Source: Syntrophaceae bacterium UBA4778
GTDB lineage: Bacteria > Desulfobacterota > Syntrophia > Syntrophales > UBA4778
Length of the DNA: 13,707 bases
Direction of reading: 5' to 3'
NCBI GenBank assembly: GCA_002403175.1
Contig: DHHG01000006.1
Coordinates: 1 to 13,707, forward strand
Positions within the stretch are counted from its first letter, which is position 1, and every line of letters begins with the position of its first letter. The position numbers and the translations under genes are program-made. The notes under the pieces are model-generated. The model was not told the origin of the DNA. It worked only from the letters and a program-made list of their open reading frames with translations, and did not search any database. Below, piece by piece: positions 6,169 through 13,322 of the stretch.

Positions 6169-6369
6169 GCATCATCCTTTCGTCGCAAATCTCTGGTAAA
6201 ATACATCATGTTTTTCATGAAGCCATACGCCTCAACATTTTGCAAGACGAATTCCGCATCTCAAGAACGCCCCCGCCATAAAATCAGTTGTTAGTACATT
6301 CCAAATTGTATTAGGATTCGATTCAAATTTCGCAGATCAACCCAATTTTCAGGCTGAGAACATCATCAC

Positions 6370-6385
6370 AGCCAATAGATTGGCT
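6370..6385. repeat. Inverted repeat upstream of the molybdenum-carrier gene
   Basis: AGCCAATAGATTGGCT is a perfect 7-2-7 inverted repeat about 60 bases before the start at 6446, in a position suitable for an operator. A 12-base direct repeat, CGGATCATGGAA (6391-6402 and 6440-6451), follows; its second copy contains the start codon. Confidence 0.35.
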
Positions 6386-6445
6386 CAAAACGGATCATGG
6401 AAGATGCCCAAATGCCCGGACGGATTAACAAAAAGGAGCCGGATC

Positions 6446-6916
6446 ATGGAAAAAAAGCTGATAAAAAAAATTATCTCAGGGGGGCAAACGGGGGCCGATA
6501 GAGCTGCACTCGATTACGCAATCAGGAACGGTATTCCACACGGTGGATGGCTTCCGAAAGGACGCAGAACGGAAGATGGCCCCCTTCCGGAAATATATCA
6601 CCTTCAGGAAATGTCAACAGAATCCTATCCGAAGAGAACAGAAAAAAATGTAATTCATTCGGATGGCACCTTGATCGTTTCAGATGGTCCTCTTTCCGGC
6701 GGCTCGGCACTCACCAGGGAAATTGCCAAACGATATAACAGACCATGGATTCACATTGACCTGAGCACCAATTCCTGCTTCGATTCAGCAAAAAACATTC
6801 GAGATTGGATTTATGAAAATACAATCAACGTCCTCAATGTAGCCGGTCCAAGGGCAAGTGAAAATCCGGATATTTATCCGAATACAATCAAATTACTGGA
6901 ACAAGTATTTGAATAA
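6446..6916 (+). CDS. Putative molybdenum carrier protein (SLOG/Rossmann fold)
   Basis: A 156-residue protein of the 'putative molybdenum carrier' family, related to the SLOG/LOG Rossmann nucleotide-binding proteins. Residues 9-19 give IISGGQTGADR, the phosphate-binding loop of the family. Next come LDYAIRNGIPHGGWLPKGR with DG, the conserved YPKRTEKNV and SDGTLIVSDGPLSGGSALT, and a late VAGPRASENP motif. I chose the ATG at 6446 because AAAAGGAG (6431-6438) precedes it by seven bases and the family begins just before the GGQTG loop. An upstream in-frame start at 6380 would add 22 unlike residues. The ligand may be molybdate or a nucleotide; the family name rests on one characterised homologue. 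No other molybdenum genes are in the window. Confidence 0.82.
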   Translation: MEKKLIKKIISGGQTGADRAALDYAIRNGIPHGGWLPKGRRTEDGPLPEIYHLQEMSTESYPKRTEKNVIHSDGTLIVSDGPLSGGSALTREIAKRYNRPWIHIDLSTNSCFDSAKNIRDWIYENTINVLNVAGPRASENPDIYPNTIKLLEQVFE

Positions 6917-6962
6917 TTTTTATTCGGGTAACCCGCCTCGTGCAGACCATGTACAATACCGA

Positions 6963-7055
6963 ATAATTCCGATCAGAGCATTTTCAATGCGTCGATCCGG
7001 AACAAGCCGGCAGTTCGACCCAAACATATAAGGCCTGAGAAAGCCTCGGAATTAT
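6963..7055. repeat. 93-nt multibranch inverted-repeat element
   Basis: A perfect 10-bp outer stem, ATAATTCCGA (6963-6972) with TCGGAATTAT (7046-7055), encloses three smaller stems: GCATT/AATGC (6978-6990), GTCGA/TCGAC (6991-7019) with inner CCGG/CCGG, and AGGC/GCCT (7031-7046). It lies between two convergent genes. No T-run follows on either strand. It could be a folded RNA or a REP/MITE-like DNA repeat. Confidence 0.45.
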
Positions 7056-7074
7056 CTCCATCACTCGGGATCTT

Positions 7075-7470
7075 TTATATCAGGACTATCAAGTGTAATT
7101 CATAAATGATGACTATACTATATATACACAGGATTGCAGGCAGGATGGCTTTAACACGAACAGACCGATGAAAAAAATAGGCGTTTTCAAAAATCAGAAA
7201 GCATGCAAGACAGCTACCTGTAAGCGCAAATTTAAAAACGAAAAAGAAGGGAATCCCCATAGTCATGACAAGAGCCATAAAAGGATTGGCTTCTATTGCG
7301 CCATGATTCATCAAATGAAGAGTGAGAAAACTGTCCAACGTAGAGAGAATCAAAACAGAAAGAGCGGTCATCCATGCACTTCGGTTCTGGTTTACAGGGC
7401 TTGCAATCTGCTCCGGCTTGCGCTCTTCCTGATTTTCTCTGCTGTTACTCCAATAAGAACTGATCTCCAT
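7075..7470 (-). CDS. DUF5658 domain membrane protein
   Basis: A 131-residue membrane protein. The first ~33 residues are polar. Three or four membrane helices follow, at about 34-54, 64-92 and 107-131. The DUF5658 pattern is visible: Asp46 in TLDSFLTLHLMNHG, the IEANPFM motif (59-65), and Lys80 inside the second hydrophobic stretch. Function of the family is unknown. The start at 7470 has an ideal Shine-Dalgarno, AAGGAGGT, five bases before the ATG; the longer frame from 7518 lacks one. A possible extended -10 element and a 17-base palindrome lie upstream. It is a single gene, convergent with the molybdenum-carrier gene. Confidence 0.82.
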   Translation of the reverse strand: MEISSYWSNSRENQEERKPEQIASPVNQNRSAWMTALSVLILSTLDSFLTLHLMNHGAIEANPFMALVMTMGIPFFFVFKFALTGSCLACFLIFENAYFFHRSVRVKAILPAILCIYSIVIIYELHLIVLI

Positions 7471-7570
7471 TGGGTACCTCCTTCTCTGAAAGTCAGTTTC
7501 AGATGACGATACCTTCACTTTTCAGAACATAAGAGCTCTAGCAAGAAAAAGACCAGGACCATAAGTATTT

Positions 7571-7579
7571 AATATAGCA
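7571..7579 (-). promoter_or_regulatory. Possible extended -10 promoter of the DUF5658 gene
   Basis: On the minus strand the sequence reads TGCTATATT, an extended -10 element (TGnTATAAT-like), about 100 bases before the start codon. No good -35 match is seen. Confidence 0.3.
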
Positions 7580-7619
7580 TTTCTTTTTTGACATGGGTGA
7601 TTGAAAAATATCTATTCCC

Positions 7620-7636
7620 TGTAAAATAATTTTACA
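7620..7636. repeat. 17-base perfect palindrome (operator-like)
   Basis: TGTAAAATAATTTTACA is an 8-1-8 perfect inverted repeat, about 40 bases upstream of the possible -10 of the DUF5658 gene. It has the shape of a repressor or activator site for a dimeric regulator. Confidence 0.4.
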
Positions 7637-7899
7637 TTCCGATTCCGGATCGAGCAAGATAATTAATTGTAAGTGCTCAAAATAGCTTAAAGTGTTGGGA
7701 TATGGGCAAGTGTAAACATTTCCTGTTCGAAAAGCAGGATGACAGGGAAGGCTCGTATGGAAAGGTTATTATTTTGTAGCTACCTTGCCGAAATGGACCT
7801 GTCTTAATAAAACCAGATTTTTCATCGCAAATTTCAGGGCAAGAGCTTCTTGAAAAGCCGCTTGCCCATCATTTTCAAGAAAGGACAATTCACTGTTAT
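7637..7899. other. Intergenic stretch between the DUF5658 gene and ettA
   Basis: I find no gene. TCCTG/CAGGA forms a small hairpin near 7720-7740. A better one pairs GGGCAAG (7837-7843) with CTTGCCC (7861-7867), with inner GCTT/AAGC (7845-7858). It lies about 30 bases past the ettA stop but is not followed by a T-run on the minus strand, so it may protect or partly terminate the ettA transcript. Confidence 0.4.
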
Positions 7900-9585
7900 T
7901 TAAGCCCTGACCAGGCGCCGGTATTTGAGACGATGGGGCTGGGTTGCTTCTGCTCCAAGCCGTACCTTTCGGTCCGCCTCATATTCGGAATAATTACCGT
8001 CGTACCAGTACGTACGGCTCTCATCCTCAAAGGCAAGGATGTGAGTAGCAATTCTGTCGAGGAACCATCGGTCATGGCTGATAACCATGGCACAGCCTGC
8101 AAAATTATCCAGGGCCTCTTCCAGGGCACGCATGGTATTAACATCCAGATCATTCGTCGGTTCGTCCAGAAGGAGGACGTTGGCTCCTTCCTTGAGCATC
8201 CGTGCAAGGTGAACCCTGTTGCGCTCGCCCCCGGAAATATTGCTCACCTTCTTCTGCTGATCCGCACCGGAGAGATTGAATCGCGCAACATAGGCTCGCG
8301 AGTTAATGAGCTTGTTCCCTAACTGGATCATCTCCTGCCCATCAGAAATCGCCTCCCAGATTGTCTTTTCGGGATTCAGGGAATCACGGCTCTGATCGAC
8401 ATAGGCAATCTTGACCGTATCCCCTATGCGGACCATACCCGAATCAGGTGTTTCCTGTCCGGTGATCATCCGGAAAAGCGTCGTTTTACCGGCTCCGTTC
8501 GGCCCGACAATCCCCACAATGCCGCCAGGAGGCAACGAGAAGCTCAAGCCTTCCATCAGGATTCTATCTCCGTAACTTTTTGTGACATTCTCTACCTCGA
8601 TAGCGAACTTGCCCAGCCTCGGTCCGGGGGGAATGAAGATCTCCAGGTCGGCAGCACGCTTTTCCCCTTCCTGCCCGAGGAGCGCTTCATAGGCGTTGAT
8701 CCTCGCTTTTGATTTGGCGTGTCTGCCTTTGGGGGACATCCGAATCCAATCCAACTCCCGCTGGAGGGTCTTCTGCCGCTCCGACTCGGTCTTCTCTTCC
8801 TTCTTCAACCGCTGCTGCTTCTGATCCAGCCACGAGGAATAATTCCCCTTCCAGGGGATACCCTGCCCCTTGTCGAGTTCCAGAATCCAGCCGGCGACAT
8901 TGTCGAGAAAATAACGGTCGTGTGTCACAGCAATAACGGTTCCTTCATAGCGCTGGAGGTGATGTTCGAGCCACGCAACAGACTCCGCATCGAGGTGGTT
9001 CGTCGGTTCATCCAGAAGAAGGATATCGGGTTTTTTGAGAAGGAGCCGGCAAAGGGCAACTCGGCGTCTTTCACCTCCCGAGAGCACATTGACGGGAGTT
9101 TCTCCGGGCGGGCAGCGAAGGGCATCCATCGCCATTTCCAACCGGGCATCGAGGTCCCAGGCATTCAGTGCATCCAGCTCTTCCTGGACCTTCCCCTGAC
9201 GCTCAATCAGGGAATTCATCTCGTCATCGGACATGGGCTCGGCGAATTGTTCATTGATCCGGTTGTACTCGTTCATGAGATCGACCGTTTCTTTTACGCC
9301 CTCTTCCACGACCTCTCGAACCGTTTTGGTTTCATTGATTAAGGGTTCCTGCTCAAGATATCCGATCGTAAAGCCGGGAGAAAGAATAGTCTTTCCATTA
9401 AATGCCTGATCCACACCGGCCATAATTTTCAAGAGTGTGCTCTTCCCGGCCCCGTTCAGACCCAATACCCCGATCTTGGCGCCATAGAAATAAGATAAAG
9501 AAATATCTTTGATAACCATTTTCTGGTTGTATGTTTTACTCACTCCGATCATGGAATAGATGATCTTGTTTGCCTCATTTGTCAT
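7900..9585 (-). CDS. ettA: EttA, energy-dependent translational throttle (ABC-F ATPase)
   Basis: A cytoplasmic ABC-F protein of 561 residues (E. coli EttA is 555) that binds the ribosomal E site and gates the first elongation step according to energy state. It has two ATP-binding domains. The first has Walker A GLNGAGKST (42-50), signature LSGGERRRVAL (168-178), Walker B with DEPTNHLD (192-199) and His222. The second has GPNGAGKTT (361-369), SGGERNRV (451-458), DEPTNDLD (474-481) and His504. The arm insertion (about 95-139) and the charged linker (about 245-320) fit EttA, as do the motifs GIPWKGNYSSWLDQK and the C-terminal QPHRLKYR. The start has GGAGGG eight bases upstream of the ATG. There are no membrane domains, so it is not a transporter. 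It diverges from the KAS III gene. Confidence 0.95.
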   Translation of the reverse strand: MTNEANKIIYSMIGVSKTYNQKMVIKDISLSYFYGAKIGVLGLNGAGKSTLLKIMAGVDQAFNGKTILSPGFTIGYLEQEPLINETKTVREVVEEGVKETVDLMNEYNRINEQFAEPMSDDEMNSLIERQGKVQEELDALNAWDLDARLEMAMDALRCPPGETPVNVLSGGERRRVALCRLLLKKPDILLLDEPTNHLDAESVAWLEHHLQRYEGTVIAVTHDRYFLDNVAGWILELDKGQGIPWKGNYSSWLDQKQQRLKKEEKTESERQKTLQRELDWIRMSPKGRHAKSKARINAYEALLGQEGEKRAADLEIFIPPGPRLGKFAIEVENVTKSYGDRILMEGLSFSLPPGGIVGIVGPNGAGKTTLFRMITGQETPDSGMVRIGDTVKIAYVDQSRDSLNPEKTIWEAISDGQEMIQLGNKLINSRAYVARFNLSGADQQKKVSNISGGERNRVHLARMLKEGANVLLLDEPTNDLDVNTMRALEEALDNFAGCAMVISHDRWFLDRIATHILAFEDESRTYWYDGNYSEYEADRKVRLGAEATQPHRLKYRRLVRA

Positions 9586-9620
9586 GAAATTGATCCCTCC
9601 GGATTCGGTGCTTTTGACAG

Positions 9621-9649
9621 ATAATTGATATTTGTACTTGTCCTGTAAA
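9621..9649 (-). promoter_or_regulatory. Candidate promoter of ettA
   Basis: On the minus strand TTTACA (9649-9644) is followed by 17 bases and AATTAT (9626-9621), a 5/6 and 4/6 match to the sigma-70 consensus with ideal spacing. It lies about 35 bases before the ettA ATG. Confidence 0.35.
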
Positions 9650-9792
9650 CTTCACTGAACTACCACATGTTAAAAAGTAAGTCATGAATTTTCGGGCTAA
9701 TGAAAAAAGAAAATTTAGGAAATCTGTTTACCATCATTAGAAAGAGCCGCTCAAGCAGATATGTCCCAACCGCGACTCCTTAATTCCTTGCT

Positions 9793-9798
9793 TATAAT
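9793..9798 (+). promoter_or_regulatory. Candidate -10 element upstream of KAS III
   Basis: A perfect TATAAT (9793-9798) in the context CTTGCTTATAAT lies about 93 bases before the KAS III start. No good -35 element is seen at 16-18 bases, so it may need an activator. Confidence 0.35.
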
Positions 9799-9815
9799 TT
9801 CTCCTCATTTATAGC

Positions 9816-9864
9816 TTGACAGGAAAGATACTTTCCCATACGTTTCTTTCGCGCCAAGTGGCGC
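9816..9864 (+). promoter_or_regulatory. Candidate regulatory region of KAS III with two inverted repeats
   Basis: A perfect TTGACA (9816-9821) is followed directly by the 6-3-6 inverted repeat GGAAAGATACTTTCC (9822-9836), and then the 6-2-6 repeat GCGCCAAGTGGCGC (9851-9864). The second ends 27 bases before the ATG. The -10 at the right distance is poor (TACGTT). The layout suggests operators between and after promoter elements. Confidence 0.4.
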
Positions 9865-9890
9865 TACTTTTAAAAGAAGGAAGATTTTCA

Positions 9891-11024
9891 ATGAATTCAT
9901 CCCCCAAAATCGTCATCAGCAGCTCCGGACTCTGGACCCCACCGAATTCCGTTTCAAATGAGGAACTGGTTGCCAGCTACAACGGCTATGCCGAAAAATT
10001 CAATCTGGAGCATTCTGCCCAGATAGCAGCAGGGGAAATGGATGCAAAGCCACTTTCCTCGGTAAGGTTCATTGAGAAGGCGTCCGGGATTCAATCCAGA
10101 TATGTCTATGACAAAGAAGGCATGCTCGATATTAACCGTATGCGGCCGAAATTTCCTGAAAGAGGAGAGGATGAACTGAGCAATCAGGCGGAAATCGCAG
10201 TCTTTGCGGCTCGTGAGGCGATGGCAGCCGCCGGGAAAACCGGCGCAGATATCGATGCCGTTATCGTTGCCAGCACCTTTACGCAGCGCCCCTATCCTGC
10301 CATTGCGGTTGAAGTGCAGAATCAATTGGGGATTACCGGCTTTGGCTTTGACACGACCATGGCGTGCTCCGCAGCAACATTTGGACTTCACCGGGCCTAT
10401 GAATGCCTGATGGCCGGCAGCGCAAAATGTGTATTAGCCGTTAATCCGGAACTGCTCACACCACAGGTGAACCATTGCGACCGCGATTCGCACTTCATTT
10501 TTGGCGACGCCAGCACGGCGATTATCATGGAGCGGGCTGAAACCTGTACTAGCTCAAACAGCTACGAGGTTCTGGGTATAAAAGCGATGACAACGTACTC
10601 GAAAAATATTCGCTCTAATTTCGGGTATACATCGCGTGCCACCGATGTTGATCCCTATGGGTGGGATAAGCTGTTCCATCAGGCCGGGAAAAAGGTTTTC
10701 GAGGAGGTCAGTCCAACTGCCGCGACTCATATCAAAAATCACCTGGCGAGCTTAGGGATAACGGCAAAAGAAATAAAACGTTTCTGGCTTCACCAGGCCA
10801 ATATCAATATGAACAAGCTGGTGATAAAATACCTTCTCGGTGAAGGTCCGCAGAATGATGACATTACCCCAACTATTGTCGACCGGTACGCCAACACGGC
10901 GGGCGCCGGATCAATCATAGCCTTTCACCTGTACAACGCCGATCTGCAAAAAGGGGATCTCGGTGTAATCTGCTCTTTCGGCGCCGGTTATTCAGTTGGA
11001 AGTCTAGTGATTCGTAAACAATGA
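9891..11024 (+). CDS. Beta-ketoacyl-ACP synthase III-like enzyme
   Basis: A 377-residue thiolase-fold condensing enzyme with the FabH-type triad Cys159 (TMACSAATFG), His301 (FWLHQANINMN) and Asn335 (RYANTAGAGS). The amino terminus SSGLWTPPNSVSNEELVASYNGY and the insertion AAGEM...SSVRFIEKASGIQSRYV, with RMRPKFPERGEDELS, match the longer subgroup near the Pseudomonas PA3286 type. That enzyme condenses medium-chain acyl-CoA with malonyl-ACP, whereas housekeeping FabH (about 320 residues) uses acetyl-CoA. The substrate here is inferred only. The start at 9891 is chosen because AGAAGGAAG lies seven bases upstream; an earlier in-frame TTG at 9816 would add 25 unlike residues. It is a single gene with no acyl carrier protein beside it, diverging from ettA. 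Confidence 0.88.
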   Translation: MNSSPKIVISSSGLWTPPNSVSNEELVASYNGYAEKFNLEHSAQIAAGEMDAKPLSSVRFIEKASGIQSRYVYDKEGMLDINRMRPKFPERGEDELSNQAEIAVFAAREAMAAAGKTGADIDAVIVASTFTQRPYPAIAVEVQNQLGITGFGFDTTMACSAATFGLHRAYECLMAGSAKCVLAVNPELLTPQVNHCDRDSHFIFGDASTAIIMERAETCTSSNSYEVLGIKAMTTYSKNIRSNFGYTSRATDVDPYGWDKLFHQAGKKVFEEVSPTAATHIKNHLASLGITAKEIKRFWLHQANINMNKLVIKYLLGEGPQNDDITPTIVDRYANTAGAGSIIAFHLYNADLQKGDLGVICSFGAGYSVGSLVIRKQ

Positions 11025-11094
11025 TCCATTCCCGAATATTCACGATTCTTCTCGCCAGTTGAAGGCGAAGGAAAAGCAGAGGAATATCAAAAAT
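11025..11094. other. Gap between convergent KAS III and truA
   Basis: A short stem TCGCC/GGCGA (about 11053-11069), flanked by partly pairing purine and pyrimidine runs, is the only structure seen. There is no T-run, so it is at best a weak terminator. Confidence 0.25.
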
Positions 11095-11886
11095 TCATTC
11101 CCTAGTTCCGAGATTGGGCCAGAAAGGTAGCTGAAGCGGACGCCACGAATCGCCCTCATACAGCACCTGTTCCAGAAATAAACCGGACGGAGGAGCCGTA
11201 AGCCTGGCAGGCTCCTCGGATAAAGATTTGAACATACGTTCGATATCCTTCATCTTCATTTTGCCTCTACCCACTTCGACGGTAACTCCGACCAAGCGCC
11301 GGATCATCTTCCAAAGGAAATGAGATCCGATAAAACGAAATACAAGGAGCTCGCCGAATTGCATCAGGACGGCGGATTCGAGCTGAACCAGGGGCGAAGC
11401 GTTTTTTTCAATTCTTTTATCAGCAAACGAAGAGAAATCGTGAAAACCCTGAAACAAAGGCATTACTTCTTTCATTTTCTTCATATCCAGGGAATCTTTT
11501 ACCCACCAGACATATCGTTTTCCAAAAGCGGTTCTTTTTTGAGAAAGGATATAGAGATAACTGCGGCCTTTTGCATGGTGCCGGGCATGGAAATCGGGCC
11601 TTGCCTCTTTCAGGCTTAGGATATTGATACTGGAAGGCAGCTCGTCATTCATCTTCTCCATTGTCTTTCGGGGATGGAATTTATATCCGGTCTCCAGATG
11701 AGCAACCTGCCCCAGGGCGTGAACCCCGGCATCGGTGCGGCCTGAGCCCTGAATATCCACTTTGCAACCAAGGACATGTCCGGCCGTTTCGATCAGGGTT
11801 CCCTGGATGCTTCGGGCATTTGTTTGAGTTTGCCATCCTCTGAATCCGGTCCCGTCGTATTCAATGGTCATCTTATATTTAGGCAT
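11095..11886 (-). CDS. truA: tRNA pseudouridine(38-40) synthase TruA
   Basis: Converts uridines at positions 38-40 in the anticodon arm of tRNAs to pseudouridine in the cytoplasm. The 263-residue protein has the normal TruA length and start (MPKYKMTIEYDGTGFRGWQ). The catalytic aspartate is Asp52 in GSGRTDAGVHALGQVAH. The segment PDFHARHHAKGRSYLYIL near residue 100 is the conserved RNA-binding region, and FLWKMIRRLVGVTVEVGRG marks the C-terminal half. AGAGGA lies six bases upstream of the ATG at 11886, which supports this start over the longer frame from 11919. It follows the transporter gene on the same strand after a 140-base gap, so it probably has its own promoter. Confidence 0.95.
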   Translation of the reverse strand: MPKYKMTIEYDGTGFRGWQTQTNARSIQGTLIETAGHVLGCKVDIQGSGRTDAGVHALGQVAHLETGYKFHPRKTMEKMNDELPSSINILSLKEARPDFHARHHAKGRSYLYILSQKRTAFGKRYVWWVKDSLDMKKMKEVMPLFQGFHDFSSFADKRIEKNASPLVQLESAVLMQFGELLVFRFIGSHFLWKMIRRLVGVTVEVGRGKMKMKDIERMFKSLSEEPARLTAPPSGLFLEQVLYEGDSWRPLQLPFWPNLGTRE

Positions 11887-11950
11887 TACGATTCCTCTGA
11901 AATTTTTTGATGTACTCACTACAGGATAAGTTAATGGACTGTCCAGTATT

Positions 11951-11966
11951 ATTCTGAGTTCAGAAT
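11951..11966. repeat. Inverted repeat upstream of truA
   Basis: ATTCTGAGTTCAGAAT is a perfect 7-2-7 inverted repeat 65 bases before the truA ATG. It may be an operator. No clear promoter accompanies it. Confidence 0.3.
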
Positions 11967-12026
11967 TGAATGAGGTTACCTGGATACTTATTAAGCGAGT
12001 AGCACACGTCTATGGAACGGTTCGGA

Positions 12027-13322
12027 TTAATCATTTCCTGGGGTCATTGCGTATTGCGGCTTTTTATTCAGGGTGGCCATTATGAAAGTAACTGCAATAA
12101 GCAATAAAAAATTGATCTGCCATGCCAGATCGTATGTGCCCGTTTGATCATATATGTACCCCCCCAGCAAAGGCCCGAGACTGGAAGCAGACACGACAAA
12201 GAAGGTCAACAGGCCGTATATCGTTCCCAGTATCGCACTGCCGTAGCGGTCAGCCAGTAGATAGGGCATCATGGTCGAAATCGATCCGTAACCGAACCCG
12301 AACAACAAGGCATACCCATACAACCCGTAAACTGTCCGGAACTGGAAAAAGAGAAGAATACCGAGGGCCATCATCGCAAAACCCATGCAGGCCGAATATT
12401 TGGCATTCCGCATTTTATCGCTGATCCAGCCGAAAAAGTACCTGCCTCCAATACTGGAAAATCCAACAATGCTGAGAGAGGCATCGGCCAATATCCGTTC
12501 TATACCGTTATCAACGGCAAAAGCGACCTGATGGACGAAAGCGAGCATTTCTGCGGTTACCGCAATACTGAAGCAAAAGGTAAGTATCCAGAAACCGCTA
12601 TCACGAAGATAGGATACTGCACAACTGTTCTCCATAGGCCTATTCTTCTCTTCTGAGTTCCTGAAATTCAGGCGAATATCTTCTTTTGCATCGGAGAGAT
12701 CCCCATCCGGCAACAATCCGTAATCCGAGGGTTTGGTCCGTCCCATGAAAAAATGCGCCATCGATATTCCCAAAACAAGAACCAGGATTCCCAGAATAAC
12801 AAATCCGGTCCTCCACCCGAAATGTTTTACGAAAGGGCCTGCGACAAAAGGCAAAATCATCGTGAACACGCCGATTCCCATCGTAGCGATGCCGATCGCC
12901 GATCCCCTTTTCCTTACGAACCATTTGCTGATGTAAGCACTGCAGACAACAACGCCAAAAAAAGATCCTCCCAATCCGGAAAAGATTCCGTACATAAAAT
13001 TGAACTGGAAAGGAGTCTGTACCAATGACGTTAAAATAAAAGACATGCCCAGAATCGCAGCGCCAATTGTAATCAACCATTTGGGTGCCATTCGGTCCAG
13101 CAGGCGCCCGGACAGGATACCCCCGATACTATAGGACAAAATAGCAATTGTAGCTGCCATGGATATCGTTGAGCGAGACCATTGTAAATCAGAAGCGATG
13201 GGGTCCACAAAAATGGCAAAACAATACCGCGAACCATGGTTTATTCCCATGCACACGAAAGCCGCTGCTACTATATACCATCCCCAGTACAGGCCTTTTT
13301 CGTTTTGATTTATGTTTCTCAT
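12027..13322 (-). CDS. Major facilitator transporter, OFA/monocarboxylate type
   Basis: Inner-membrane carrier of 431 residues with about twelve helices in two halves joined by a charged cytoplasmic loop (about 195-235). The amino terminus GLYWGWYIVAAAFVCMGINHG and the pattern FVDPIASDLQWSRSTIS match the oxalate/formate antiporter and monocarboxylate transporter branch. Motif-A-like loops are seen in both halves: SGRLLDRMAPK (71-81) and GGRYFFGWISDK (292-303). The GIGVFTMILPFVAGPF segment is also typical of this branch. The substrate is probably a small carboxylate, but no residue seen here fixes it. The ATG at 13322 has only a modest Shine-Dalgarno (GGTGA, seven bases upstream). It is not linked to a CoA-ligase or decarboxylase gene that would indicate the substrate. 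Confidence 0.9.
   Translation of the reverse strand: MRNINQNEKGLYWGWYIVAAAFVCMGINHGSRYCFAIFVDPIASDLQWSRSTISMAATIAILSYSIGGILSGRLLDRMAPKWLITIGAAILGMSFILTSLVQTPFQFNFMYGIFSGLGGSFFGVVVCSAYISKWFVRKRGSAIGIATMGIGVFTMILPFVAGPFVKHFGWRTGFVILGILVLVLGISMAHFFMGRTKPSDYGLLPDGDLSDAKEDIRLNFRNSEEKNRPMENSCAVSYLRDSGFWILTFCFSIAVTAEMLAFVHQVAFAVDNGIERILADASLSIVGFSSIGGRYFFGWISDKMRNAKYSACMGFAMMALGILLFFQFRTVYGLYGYALLFGFGYGSISTMMPYLLADRYGSAILGTIYGLLTFFVVSASSLGPLLGGYIYDQTGTYDLAWQINFLLLIAVTFIMATLNKKPQYAMTPGND

Noticed and set aside
6990..7025. tRNA T-arm suggested by GTTCGAC
   Set aside because: The flanking bases pair as GTCGA/TCGAC around a CCGG hairpin; no anticodon arm, D-arm or acceptor stem fits.
8719..9342. Plus-strand open frame of 207 codons
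   Set aside because: It lies fully within ettA on the other strand, whose motifs are unmistakable; a shadow frame.
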